The notes beneath the pieces are model-generated. The model made no database searches, was not told the DNA's origin, and saw only the letters and a program-made list of their open reading frames with translations. Below, piece after piece: positions 11,300 through 21,309 of a stretch of DNA of 64,000 bases. How positions within the stretch are numbered: the stretch's first letter is position 1; the number at the start of each line of letters is the position of its first letter. The stretch comes from Micrasema longulum (lineage: Eukaryota > Arthropoda > Insecta > Trichoptera > Brachycentridae): contig JAGVSM010003694.1 in the NCBI GenBank assembly GCA_022494885.1, forward strand, positions 1 to 64,000, in the 5' to 3' direction. The position numbers and the translations under genes were made by a program.

Positions 11300-12430
11300 T
11301 TATTGCAATATGCCCGCCCTTATATGTATATAAACTGTATATGTATGTAAAGAGTAAAATAAATAAATAAATGACAGGTCATAAGTCCTGTTAATGCTTG
11401 AATGTATTTTCTTTTTCTCGGTTGAGATATTGGTATTTTTAGTAATACGTTGTTTTTTTTTTTTTTGCTTCCATCGAAAATTGTACAATATTGTTTTATC
11501 CTAAGTGTCTAGTCTAATTGTAATTCTAAATGTTGATTCAACTTGTTGAAATTTTTCCTTTTTGTATAGTATTTGATGCGTATTTATTTGATAAGTTTCT
11601 TTATTTCATGTTTACTTGACTACTTAACCACTCTATCCCAACTCTGGATACTTGGGTGAATTTCATCATCAAACGCCATTACATCTAATTACTCATTAGC
11701 AACCGGACGCTGAGACCTTGCAAGGGACGACTAAACAGCTCACCAACCATCGAGGTGGACTCGAAGGAGCAAATCTGAGAAAGTACGCAGGAAACTCGTC
11801 CTTTATCTTAAAACTTGTCTACACCGCACTAATCCGTGATCAAGCTCGCAACCACCTCATCAGAAGCAACTCCGCCCGGACGAGAAGCAAATGTAAAAAT
11901 ACTAAAGCAAAAAATCACCTGGAAACAGTGCTATCACGTCATGTTATATTAAGCAAAAGATGAAATGTTATGAACTACAGATATTTAAAAAAAAAATGAA
12001 AAGAAAAATAATGAAATGCTGTCGAATAATCCTTTTTTGATAATTATTTGTATAAAATCATGTAATTTAGGCCTGTCGTGGTAAAAAAACAAAAATAATA
12101 ATAATTACATAAGAACGAATTAGAAAAATAAACACGAATGATGCCTTTTTTGTGTTACACATGATACATGGATCTATCTTGCTATCTGGATGCTGTTGTC
12201 TCTTTCATCTAAACACCGGCCACAAAACAGCGGCTGTCTTCTTTGTTATACGTTATATCCTCGTGCTCTCTCTTATACAGTTAAACAGGTTTATTGCCGT
12301 AATGGAAACACTTTCATTCTTTTACTATTTTTCTTGTGGTACGAATAAATATTTTTTATAATAAAATCCCAACTATTTACACAAATTCAACTTTTTAAAT
12401 CCACTGTGAAAATGACAATTTGAAGATTAC
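11300..12430. other. No gene; small MITE fragment at 11371-11405
   Basis: A short piece of the 'acaggtcataagccctg' repeat (family 5) lies at about 11371-11405, next to tandem AAAT. A higher-complexity stretch at 11690-11960 has an 81-codon open frame rich in Arg, Lys, Asn and Thr, with no motif I recognise. The rest is AT-rich. Confidence 0.35.
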
Positions 12431-12725
12431 AAAAAATATTTTATTTATTTTATTTTATTTTATTTTATTTTATTAGGGAAATCAACAGTTCTACATACAT
12501 ATTTTTAGTAAACAAACAGATATAGTGTATAAACTCATAACTAACAACAGATTTCCACATAGTATACAAAGTTAGTAAAGAAAATATATTACATATCAAA
12601 TAAACATACAATTTATAAATATAAAAAATGTTATTTTCATGTACTCAATAATCAAAGATTTTTTAAATATTAATTTTAAGAACATTAAGTTACTGTAAAT
12701 TGGGCGGGACAAGGACAAAAATGCT
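12431..12725 (-). mobile_element. Retroelement 3' end with (TTTTA)n, inverted copy of 2398-2734
   Basis: It begins with (TTTTA)n at 12440-12474 and continues 'gggaaatcaacagttctaca', the reverse complement of the segment ending at 2734. The homology runs about 250 bases. No coding sequence. Confidence 0.6.
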
Positions 12726-12842
12726 AATATTACTTAATTATTTTTAAAAATAAGAGAAATATAGCATGTGTTGTATCTTACATAGACTCATGTTACATCA
12801 TAGCCTCACAAAATTATTTTTTTTGCAGCAGAGATTGAAAAC

Positions 12843-13125
12843 ATTTTAGAGAAGAAAATATGGACATCTATGTATTTACAGGGCTTACAACCTATCATTG
12901 ACTAGTTTAAGTGGCCACTTCAACCGTTTCACCGTTTTGCTGATGTTTAAACATACATATTTTATAATTCGTTCACCTGTTGATTTTAGTGAAGTTAAAG
13001 AAATGAATGGTTGAATTATTTCACATGGGTACTAATCAACGCTTGAAAACAATTTTTCAATTTTTATATTTTTCTTGGATCATTTAGTTTAATTACAATA
13101 TTCTGAGTTCGTCAAAATTTATAAT
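12843..13125. mobile_element. MITE-like repeat, family 5, partial
   Basis: Contains 'atttacagggcttacaacct', then 'gtggccacttcaaccgtttcaccgtt' in pieces and 'gtgaagttaaag', shared with copies at 13841, 27215, 41779, 43425 and 58195. The right side carries 'ttacaatattctgagttcgtc', which is the family's outer sequence. Confidence 0.55.
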
Positions 13126-13840
13126 ACAAAAAATTAAATAAAATTCATAAATCAAAACATAGATATTGTTTCTCTTTTCAAAGCTTTACTCCCTTTTTGC
13201 GATGTGGGTGTGTTTTGCAAGCTAAAGGCACAGTAGGAAGTAAGGAAGAAGAATCTGCCTGTGGGGCAGTCAGTTATCTCCAATGAAGTTCCTGAGGGAG
13301 GAAAGGAGACAAGATAGGATGTACAGGAATACCCTTTAATATCTGATGTACCTAAGGCTTGCGGTTAACTTAATATTAAGATTTAGGTAATGAAGGAAAA
13401 CGTGAAAAATCGTCCAGCTAAATTGCGATGACGATATAATATCGCTATCTTATACCTAGTTAAATAGTTAGCAATCATACTAACAGTTTTTATTAAGTAC
13501 ATTTTTTAATTAATGATTTGTTTTCATTAAAATAATGAATTTAAAAAAAACGCTGATTTTATCGGCACTGAACCTGAATATGCAGAGTACATAATAATTG
13601 TGGTATGCATAAATGTCGATAAACATACAGTTTAAAAGTACCAAAAAAATTTTTGATGCAGTAACACGTCCTGTTCGAGTAAGTCATTCTTGAAGCTGAG
13701 TGATACGAGAAAACTGTTTGATCTGATCATTTTATAAAAAAGCTTAAATAATATATTAGACTGTCCTTTGTTGTTGCAAATGATAAATCTTTAGGCTCCA
13801 ACCAGAAACACGTAAAACTATAAACTATTTTAACAAATTT

Positions 13841-14077
13841 CAACAGGGATGGAGAATACCTTAAATGAGTGAATATGGAAGTCTATGCATTTACACACTG
13901 TGTAACATTGAAATGGAAGAATTGAAGAAATATGGATGTTCAAACATAGGCATAATGGTGAATGTTACAGTGTGTAAAGTGGTCATTTTAACCAGCCAAA
14001 GACAGGTCATAAGCCCTGTAAATGCCTAGACTTCCATATTCACTTATTTAAGGTACGAGTATTCTCCATCCCTGTTG
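13841..14077. mobile_element. Family 5 element folded as a 237-base inverted repeat
   Basis: Outer arms 'caacagggatggagaatacc' (13841) and its complement ending at 14077 pair over about 55 bases, including 'gtgaatatggaagtct'. An inner pair 'acacactgtgtaaca' / 'tgttacagtgtgt' extends the fold. 'gacaggtcataagccctgta' near 14005-14025 is the family signature. No coding sequence. Confidence 0.65.
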
Positions 14078-14157
14078 TATTTTGTTTATCTTAATGACTC
14101 CGAGGGGGTGAAATCCAGTCTTTTGTCTACAAACGTTTGGACAAACTCAAATATTGT

Positions 14158-14184
14158 TGTATATATATATATATATATATATAT
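14158..14184. repeat. (AT)n microsatellite
   Basis: About 13 uninterrupted TA units, followed directly by 'ggataatttatattgcgcca', a LINE 3'-end motif in minus orientation (14185-14230). Confidence 0.9.
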
Positions 14185-14230
14185 GGATAATTTATATTGC
14201 GCCATTTATGTAAAAATCAACTCAAGGGCG

Positions 14231-15386
14231 CTATTTTATTGTAATAACAGCCGGACAGTGTTAGGATTCAATACTCCTATACATCTCATATTGGTATACC
14301 TGTTATTCTTTCTTTTTTTCTCTGCTGCGCTTGACATGTTTTTATACTTTTATGCTTTTAAAAACAATATATTGCTTTTCTTACTATAATGTGTATTGAT
14401 TTTTTTTAATGTTTTAAGAATTAACTTATATGATTGACATATATATTATTTAAAGATTCTTCTCATCGTTTCTTTGAATACCTTAAAATATGTATGTACA
14501 TAAATATACTCGTATGTTATTCCTTTTTAAAAATGTTTTTTTTTGCATCTGAGCATGTTTTTTATTCTTTATTCTTACCTTTTAATCACTTTTACAAAAG
14601 TTTGTTCAAATTTTTTAATATCATTGTTTTTTGTAAATACAAACTACAAACTTTAAAACCACCTTTTGACTTGGATTTTAATTTTTAAACTACTTCTATT
14701 TATATTTTTATTCCTTCTCTTTTTTGTACTTCAAAAAAAAATTAGTTAATCGATAACCTAAGATATAATTATAACATAATATGGAAACTTCAATGGTCCA
14801 TTTGAGTTAAGTTTTTCTGTGTAAACTATAAAAGTATGTAATTGTACTGTATGTTTCCTGAATAAAAGAAAACTAAAAAAAATAATAAAAAAACATCGAA
14901 TTCAAAACTTTGGCAATGAATTTGCATACCATATCAATATCTGGAATATGTTTAAAGTGATAAAAATCGCAACATTTCTGGCTAGTGCATAATACCTTGT
15001 TTTATATGTTATTAACTTTTTTTAAATTAAAAAGGAATACCCCACACTCAGACGCTAAATTTTTTGTGGGCATTTTTTACAATTTATGTCAAAGCTTAAT
15101 TTTAAGGTGTATTTTTGTAATTATAATTCTATGTAAATAGTATATTTATGGAAAAATAAAAAAATATGTATACCCTTATTGAGATAAATATCAATTATCT
15201 TTTTTAAATTAAATTTATTACAGACAAATTCGTTTTTTTTATAAAACGAATTTGTCTTTAACCATTTATATAAAACTTCAAATTAAGCCCACTTTAACAC
15301 TTAAAATGAAAATGAATAAAAAATAAACACTTAAAATAAGCGGTTAAAAACATAGTTGTTTGATTTATTTTATTATATATTATCGG
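14231..15386. other. No gene; T-rich DNA, LINE-like tail and a small hairpin
   Basis: 14280-14880 is T-rich and ends 'tttcctgaataaaagaaaac' plus an A-rich run, suggesting a plus-strand retroelement tail. 15032-15118 is repeated in inverted orientation at 16127-16214. 15222-15257 is a perfect hairpin with arms AGACAAATTCGTTTT and its complement, and a 6-base loop. Confidence 0.45.
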
Positions 15387-15630
15387 TTTGTGGTCCTGTG
15401 GCTAGTTTTTTTTTTTTAATATCTTTTTTTTATTAAATTGAAAACATATTATACATAATTTTTTTAAATATTCCCAAGGAGTTTTAAAAAAAACTCATTT
15501 AGGGAGATACATGTTGCGGACTCACGAATCAGAGGTCCGGAGTTCGAACCCTATTCTACCCCAACTTGATTTCCATTTTCTAATAGTGAATTATTTACAA
15601 CTCCTTAAAAATGGCCACCATAATTTAAAA
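15387..15630 (+). mobile_element. SINE family 4, interrupted copy
   Basis: The A-box half 'tgtggtcctgtggctag' (15388-15405) is separated by about 105 T- and A-rich bases from the rest: 'gcggactcacg' (15516), B box 'ggagttcgaacccta' (15539) and body 'ctaccccaacttgatttcc'. Uninterrupted relatives (6812, 36851) have these halves adjacent, so either an insertion split the tRNA-like head or two partial copies lie side by side. Confidence 0.55.
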
Positions 15631-16032
15631 ATCAGTTAATTGTAAGAACGCAAATATTACTATTTTTTTTAAATAAAATAAAAAATAAGTAACCACAAAG
15701 TTAGTTTCAAAAAATTTTTTTTTTTTTAAAGAGAGAATAAATTTAATTAATTTAAGAACCCTGAAACATTATTTACAAATAACCATACTTACTATCTATA
15801 TTGCGTCAACGGACTAATTTAGTTGTCAAAGGTACTACTGAGGTTACATCAAAATCAATGAACCAAAAATTAATTTGTTTATAACTATTTAAAAATGCAT
15901 TTATTTATAAGTACTGACATGCATTATATGCTAATTTGTATGTCATAAAAAAATGGCTGTTTTACATAGCGCCGTTTTTATTTAAAAAATCACCTTAATT
16001 TCGCTTATTGTATGTAAGATTTATAAACTGAA

Positions 16033-16398
16033 TGGGCCTTACTTATAAACGTGTTTTATTTATTACTTTTTTTATTTGTTTTTGTTTCCATTCATACATG
16101 GAACGTTTATAACCCAAATACTCTTTAAAAATACATCTTAAAATTAAGCGATACCGTAATTTGAAAAAAATGCATACAAAGACTTCAGCGTCTGAGCGAG
16201 GGCCATTCCTTTTTAAATAATTTTTAAGTTTATTGCATATAAACGTGGTATAAGCATAAAGTTACGCCTAGGCGTAGTGGTAAAAAAAGAATGGGAACAC
16301 CATCATTATTCTACCAATATAATAAGGATGATATTTCCATCCTTATTCTACCACTTTGCCTAGGCGTAACTTTATGGAAAGTTTATAAGTAAGGCCCA
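16033..16398. mobile_element. MITE with nested terminal inverted repeats
   Basis: Outer inverted ends are TGGGCCTTACTTATAAAC (16033) and its complement GTTTATAAGTAAGGCCCA ending at 16398. Inside, 'cataaagttacgcctaggcg' (16255) pairs with 'cgcctaggc..' in the complement at about 16357-16376. A third hairpin AATAAGGATG/CATCCTTATT lies at 16321-16347. The interior 16127-16214 is inverted relative to 15032-15118, so this family has another partial copy 1 kb away. No coding sequence. Confidence 0.65.
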
Positions 16399-16566
16399 AG
16401 ATGTATCTTATATTTTATTACTTTTTAACAAAGGTACATAATGAGTACAATTTGGCTACGGCCGATAGTAAATGAATAAATGTGTCCATACTTGTTAGTT
16501 AACAATATTAGTATGAGTGGTAAGTGGTTAAATACTTTTATTTACTGACATCAACTGAAATATTGG

Positions 16567-16799
16567 CCACAAAGTTAATATTTTAAATGGAGTTTCATAA
16601 CCATACAATAGCTACCTTAAATTATGAATATAGTTCAATAGCTATCAAAAACAATGGTCATTTTAACTTTTTCTCACATAAAACTTCATCGATAAACTTT
16701 ATTAAAAACAAATTTGCCCTTTTTGGTCTTAGTAGGCAAAGCTGTTCTAACACCATCTTCTTATTATTTGCTTATTATTTAGATTAATTACATTATGCA
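16567..16799. other. No gene; short open frame without features
   Basis: Begins with the dispersed motif 'ccacaaagttaatattttaa', also seen at 2788, 11090, 15692 and 61014. A 66-codon frame here has no recognisable domain. Confidence 0.35.
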
Positions 16800-17345
16800 T
16801 GTACATTTTAGAAGGGACGTAAGAGTAGAAAAAGATGTTGAAAGGAGATGCGAGTGGAAATGCGGGCAACAAAATTAAAAGCGCACTAAGTAAAGTAATT
16901 GCTAATAAAAATATGGCAATTGAAGTTAGACTGGCAGTGCGGGGTTTTAGTCCCAACACTCATGTGTGGAAGTAAAACATGAAACTGACAGAGGAAGGAT
17001 GAAAGCAGAGTAAATGCGGTCAAAATGTGGTCGCTTGGACGAATGTGTGGGAAATCAATGTATGACAGGGTTACGAATAGTGAAATCAGGCGAGACTGCA
17101 AACTTAAGATAGGTATGATTCGTAAGATTAAGGGTATGACGGTTTGGTTATGTAGAACGAATGGATGAAAAAAAAAATTAAAACAGATACATATGATCAA
17201 ATAAATCAAAATCTCAAGTATGGTCACGTCAAAAGCAGACACAATAGAGGAGCATGTATGACAAGATGTATATAAAGTAGATGAATCTAGGAATTAATGT
17301 AAAGATAGACGTGTTTAGCGTTCATTCCTCCCTGCCAACTCCTGC
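16800..17345 (+). mobile_element. Degenerate RTE-like non-LTR retrotransposon, RT C-terminus
   Basis: Frameshifted pieces read as a known retrotransposon protein region: 'GNKIKSALSKVIANKNM', then 'LVPTLMCGSKT' (the usual 'VLPTLLYGSETW' site), 'VNAVKMWSLGRMCGKS', 'DRVTNSEIRRDCKL' and a remnant of 'RWFGHVERM'. The last 100 bases resemble 61640-61740. Several stops and frameshifts show that it is dead. The 3' tail is not evident, because a MITE follows at 17388. Confidence 0.75.
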
Positions 17346-17387
17346 AATGAAATAACTTGATTTTAGAAGCTGTAGTAAACCCACATA

Positions 17388-17731
17388 TACGGGATGTTCT
17401 TTAAACCCTGTCACGTCCGAAACCACGATGATCAGCATGGGCAAGAAGACATATAAGCATATTTTTTAAAACATTTAGAACAAAAAAATAAAATATTTAT
17501 ATAAAAAAAACAAATAGTTGCTTATTTCTGCAGGGAAGAAGTGGGAGGAGCGCGCCAGTATCAAACTCCCTGGTTCCTTACTCCGGCAGAAGTAAGGAAC
17601 CGTTTGCTTTTTTTCATATTTAAAAAAAAAAATATTTGTTCCAAAAATTTATTTTAATGTGCCAATATGTCTTTTTGGTCATTCTGATCATCGTGGTTTC
17701 GGATGTGACAGGGTTTAATGAACAGCTCGTA
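17388..17731. mobile_element. Tc1/mariner-like MITE
   Basis: Terminal inverted repeats of about 50 bases: TACGGGATGTTCTTTAAACC at the left and its near-complement ending CAGCTCGTA at the right. They continue through 'ctgtcacgtccgaaacc' and 'acgatgatcag'. Both sides are flanked by TA, matching the target duplication of Tc1/mariner elements. The 344-base interior lacks a transposase frame and has a hairpin GGTTCCTTACT/AGTAAGGAACC at 17572-17602. Confidence 0.8.
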
Positions 17732-17894
17732 TACAAAAATGTAAAGTAAATTTTTCAAGAATCTTCAAACTTTTTCCTAGTCATTACAGGAGTCAGTGGA
17801 TACTGCACGTTAGGCTTAATTACTAGACGTGTTGATTTAAAAAAATTCAACCATGTTTTTATAAGTGATTTAACACATTATTTTTGGTAACGTA

Positions 17895-18330
17895 CTCATT
17901 AAAAAAATTGGAACGGTCCTGACAGTCTCCCGAGACACGTAGAAGATGGCAAAAAGATGATAAAGGAGTGTTTGGTTGACTCTCCCGAGATTGAGACGCT
18001 GCAATACACGGCGCAAATGGAGCACTAAACTTCGGCTCAAGTCTCCTTGCGCCCCCTTCCGGCCCCTGATGTCAGGGGGTGGTGGCGGGGACGGGGGCGG
18101 GGACCTCCCCCGGTAATAAGTGACCTAATGATATTTTATGACTGCAGATATGTTATGCCATTATTATAAAGGAGGGGAAAGTAGGTGTCGTCTTGCCAAT
18201 TACCGGCTGATATGAAGGTCCTTCGAGCTGGTCATCCGATTCGTGATAAGGGATGATGGCTTAACCGGAGACTTGAATCGAGAGGTTTGGGTCATTTCGT
18301 TAACTACGTAAATGTTTGTCAACTCAATTT
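17895..18330. other. GC-rich unique segment with a G-quadruplex motif
   Basis: 18075-18102 holds runs of 5, 4, 5 and 4 G separated by 7, 2 and 1 bases, a strong G-quadruplex pattern, immediately followed by CCTCCCCC. The flanks (17900-18020, 18170-18310) are of higher complexity. A short plus-strand frame ending at 18028 ('RHVEDGKKMIKECL') is open but has no start or splice context I trust. Confidence 0.5.
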
Positions 18331-19140
18331 GACTCGAATTTCAACAAAAAATTAACACCTAGATAGTTTAATTGATTTTCAGATTATGTTACCTCATAAA
18401 ACCGCTTTTAAAAATATGCAATAAGTAGTCTTTTTCAGATAAGAAAATTTTGAATATTTTCATCACCAAAATATTATGAATTGTTAATAAAATTATTTTT
18501 ATCCCCCAAATATTAGAACTTGTCAATAATTATTTTCGTGTTACGTAGTAACTGCGATAAAATAGCAATCAATCGGAAATATCTTACATTTTGGGGAATG
18601 TCACCAAACAGCATTAAAAGGTGTTGAATAATACTCTTTTGTCTGAAAATATTGTATAATATTTTTATAAACCTGTCTACTCCTACTTTTTGAATGGATA
18701 TTTTAAGAAAACGTAAAGTAAAAAATATGTTTTTTTTTATTAAGACCAAGAAATTGATAACTGAATAAAAAATAATGCCGACAATCTGCATACCGTAGGC
18801 CCAACTTGTAAAACACGTTAGTCTCAAACTTATTTGTGTTCAGGGGAGCGTAAAAATAGTTTTCACTTTAGTAGCGAATTGTACATTAAAAAAAAAAATA
18901 GTACACCACTGAATGAATGTGGATACTTTGCACACATTAAGATTGTTTGAAGTTCTAATAGAAAACGCCAAAGGAGGATTTTTTTAGGAATTTTTTTTTC
19001 AAAAATTGTTTTCTTGTCCGCGGTAAAAATTTGAGCATTAAATTGCACCGCAAAGTTTCTTGAAAATGTACGAAAAAATTAATAAAAAATATTTTTTTAA
19101 AAACGCACTACTTTGAACGACATCACTAGTTCATATTAAC
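18331..19140. other. No recognisable feature
   Basis: AT-rich DNA between the GC-rich segment and the putative promoter. Minus-strand frames at 18513-18827 and 18863-19048 are hydrophobic or Lys-rich by composition only. Confidence 0.35.
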
Positions 19141-19184
19141 CAACCAATGATATGAGCGCTGTAAAGGATATCCGGTTTACTTAC

Positions 19185-19214
19185 CGTACGCAAACCAATC
19201 GGAAAAACTGACAT
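19185..19214 (-). CDS. Candidate first coding exon, minus-strand gene
   Basis: On the minus strand an ATG (19214-19212) is followed by ten codons reading MSVFPIGLRT and then a consensus donor GTAAGT (19184-19179), phase 0. It lies 15-25 bases downstream of the CRE/E-box cluster, where a short 5' UTR would be expected. No downstream exon was identified further left, so the gene cannot be named. The call rests on one donor and one ATG and could be chance. Confidence 0.25.
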
Positions 19215-19440
19215 ATCTGACCTCTGACGTCACACGTGGAATAATTTCAGAAATAACTTTAAAAACTCATAGCGCTGATAATGCAATTTATAAAAGTAAA
19301 AAAATATATATTTTGCTCAGTTTAATAGTCTATTAACAAATAAAACATTACTAGAATGACACTGAACTATATCATTACCATTTTTGACTGATTGTGGACT
19401 GTGGAGTTTTACAAGTTAGGGTTGTGTGTTTATTTGAAAT
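19215..19440. promoter_or_regulatory. Candidate bidirectional promoter
   Basis: TGACGTCA (19225-19232) is a perfect CREB/ATF site and overlaps an E-box region CACACGTGG (19231-19239). The sequence is repeat-free and lies between a candidate minus-strand first exon ending at 19214 and a candidate plus-strand initiator at 19441. 'gctcagttta' near 19316 resembles an arthropod TCAGT initiator. Function is inferred from motif placement only. Confidence 0.35.
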
Positions 19441-19446
19441 ATGGAG
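19441..19446 (+). CDS. Candidate initiating micro-exon (Met-Glu)
   Basis: ATGGAG is followed immediately by GTACAA, a usable donor. Spliced in phase 0 to the AAG-preceded position 19589, it would give Met-Glu-Pro-Thr-Val-Gly-Pro and stay open through the large exon. Spliced to the stronger acceptor at 19574 it would hit a stop. The call therefore depends on the weaker acceptor being used, or on a different upstream exon. Confidence 0.2.
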
Positions 19447-19574
19447 GTACAATTAACAACCTATTTAAAAAATATTTTCTTCCACAAATCCGACAGCTAT
19501 GCTGTTATATAAAGACATGAAACGTATTAACATTTTATGTTTTTAGTAACTAATTATTTTTTATTTTTTTTCAG

Positions 19575-20285
19575 CTGATGCTATTAAGCCTACTGTTGGA
19601 CCAGCTGTGATAACCTGTGGTCATCTTCACGATACAAATGACGAACCTGCGGTCAAAAAATTAAAAAAAGATAATAGTTTGGCTATAGCTGATAAAAATC
19701 ATAACTGGGAAACCAACAATCATAAGAACGTTATGGCTGGAAAAAAAGGAACGAATATTTTTAAATTAGAAAAAAATGTAGATATTAATTACAAAAATTT
19801 AAACGACAATAATTTATCCGTAAGAGAAAAAATTCATGAAACAATATCACAGCCGTCCAAAGATGTTGATTTTGACGAAATCAACAAAATTCCTGAATAT
19901 GTGATAGCAAAACCAAAAATCAAAACAGCTTCTAATGGACAGGCTATTCCTGCTTTAGTTAGAATACATATAATTAAGAAAGACGCTGTAGTTAACAATG
20001 TAAAACACGATGCAAAGAGGAGTTTCCAAGCCAACGAAAAAAATGCAATTCCAGCTATAGAAAATATTCCCAATGGTGCCATAAACGTGTCTTCTAATAA
20101 AAGTAATTCTAAACCAAGTGCCAAAATTGATATAAGTAAAATTTCTTGCTCTAACTCTAACATCGTTAATGGTGGGTGTATAACACTTCAAGAGTATTTA
20201 CTGAAAAATAATGCAGTCATTATTATTCCTGCTTCGATGACTTCTTCTATGACTCCAGTTTTGGTGCCCCAGCTATCCAAAAAAG
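19575..20285 (+). CDS. Internal coding exon of an unrecognised, probably nuclear protein
   Basis: A 711-base exon. The acceptor is a T-rich tract ending TTTTTTTTCAG (to 19574) and the donor is AAAG|GTTAGT after 20285. It is open throughout and enters and leaves in phase 1, so 237 codons can be included or skipped without shifting the frame. The protein starts 'DAIKPTVGPAVITCGHLHD', then has a basic 'KKLKKD' stretch that could act as a nuclear signal. A long hydrophilic, Lys/Asn/Ser-rich and probably disordered middle follows, and a more ordered end with 'ITLQEYLLKNNAVIIIPA' and 'MTPVLVPQ'. No catalytic domain is visible. Codon use is AT-rich like the genome, with no retroelement signature and no second copy in the window, which argues for a host gene. 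Flanking exons were not identified with confidence. Confidence 0.65.
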
Positions 20286-20844
20286 GTTAGTAAAGTTTAT
20301 TTATATTTCGAACGATTTCTTTTGTAATTAAACCTCGTTTATCGTTTTCTTAACTTCTCATAGTTATCACTTAATGATATCTCTCAGAAGTGTCAATCAT
20401 TTATCGTCTCTAGTCAAGACTCAATATCTAATCAAACAGTACTGGAACGACCTTTACATACATATATTTGGTTGCTTCTTCCGTGATTGGGGCCTGAGCA
20501 TAATTCTTTTTTTCGTTTGTTCGCCTATAAAATGCTACCTAACGAATGTCTTGACTTGCACCACCAAGTCACGGAGGTGCTTATTTTTCATTAATCTAAT
20601 AACGAAATCATGTGGGAGTAAAAAGTTAATTTTAATGTATAACGGTTATAATTATTTGAGAATTGAAATTTAAAAAAGTAATTTAAATTTTGTTTAAAAT
20701 AAAAATTCAAATAATGATCAAAACCGATAAGAAGAGAATTGGTTTACAAAACGCTCTCAGGTGAGTGAAGGGAGTCCGTTCACTGCAAAATTTTATTGTT
20801 CTTTAACTGGTACTTGAAACGTAATACTGCTTAATTCAGGTCAT
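20286..20844. other. Intron-like sequence
   Basis: Follows the donor at 20286. A short open stretch 20714-20758 ends CTCTCAG before GTGAGT, a good donor consensus, but it lacks a matching acceptor and is not called as an exon. Confidence 0.35.
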
Positions 20845-21225
20845 AGATTTTTTATGTATTTATAATTTACATGCGCATTACAGCACACCTGCCAAATACA
20901 ATGCACATGTTATGAGTGTTAAAAAAAATGTGGAAAAAAAGCTTATTTGTCCATTAAACTATAAAAAACAATGACAACTAAAGCAAAAATACACATTAAA
21001 GTGCATAGTTAGAAAGGAAGAGTGTAAAACTGGTAATCCTATCATGTAAAAGATCCATCCCTCTCGTTAGGCTGTTCAACAGAACCATTATCCTCCCCAC
21101 AGGCACCATCAGTGGTAAATTGGTGTTGCACTCATGAAGAATAAAAAAATGGTACGTATTGCCTAGCCCTTTAGAAGTTGCTTGGTGCTTATAATTTTAT
21201 GCGCTCTAAGATGATCTAGATACGA
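20845..21225 (-). mobile_element. 5'-truncated non-LTR retrotransposon 3' region
   Basis: Related, in the same orientation, to 31236-31640. Shared words are 'cattacagcacacctgcca' (31 kb variant 'aatacagcacaactgcca'), 'aaaagatcca', 'gctgttcaacaga', 'cctccccacaggca' and 'aattttatgcgctc'. On the minus strand this gives a short RT C-terminal tail ending near 21000 and an AT-rich tail at 20850. No intact domain. Confidence 0.55.
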
Positions 21226-21237
21226 TGAATTTGGCTT

Positions 21238-21296
21238 TAAATGCAGTGCCCTTTGCGTCGTTAGGTGCGGATAAGATGTTTTTGCTGATGATGAAA
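21238..21296 (+). mobile_element. SINE family 1, 3' end only
   Basis: Contains 'aatgcagtgccctttgcgtc', 'gttaggtgcgga' and a GATGATGA end, matching the last 60 bases of the family 1 consensus. It is sandwiched between two minus-strand LINE fragments. Confidence 0.6.
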
Positions 21297-21309
21297 CATA
21301 AAAATATTG

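Noticed and set aside
11718..11963. 81-codon Arg/Thr-rich frame in higher-complexity DNA
   Set aside because: No recognisable motif, no splice context, and no homologue elsewhere in the window.
17895..18028. Open frame with 'RHVEDGKKMIKECLVDSPEI'
   Set aside because: Short, closed by stops on both sides, without splice sites. It may be an old element relic.
20714..20758. Short open stretch ending at a perfect GTGAGT donor
   Set aside because: No acceptor fits upstream in phase with the exon at 19575-20285, and only 15 codons follow the ATG.
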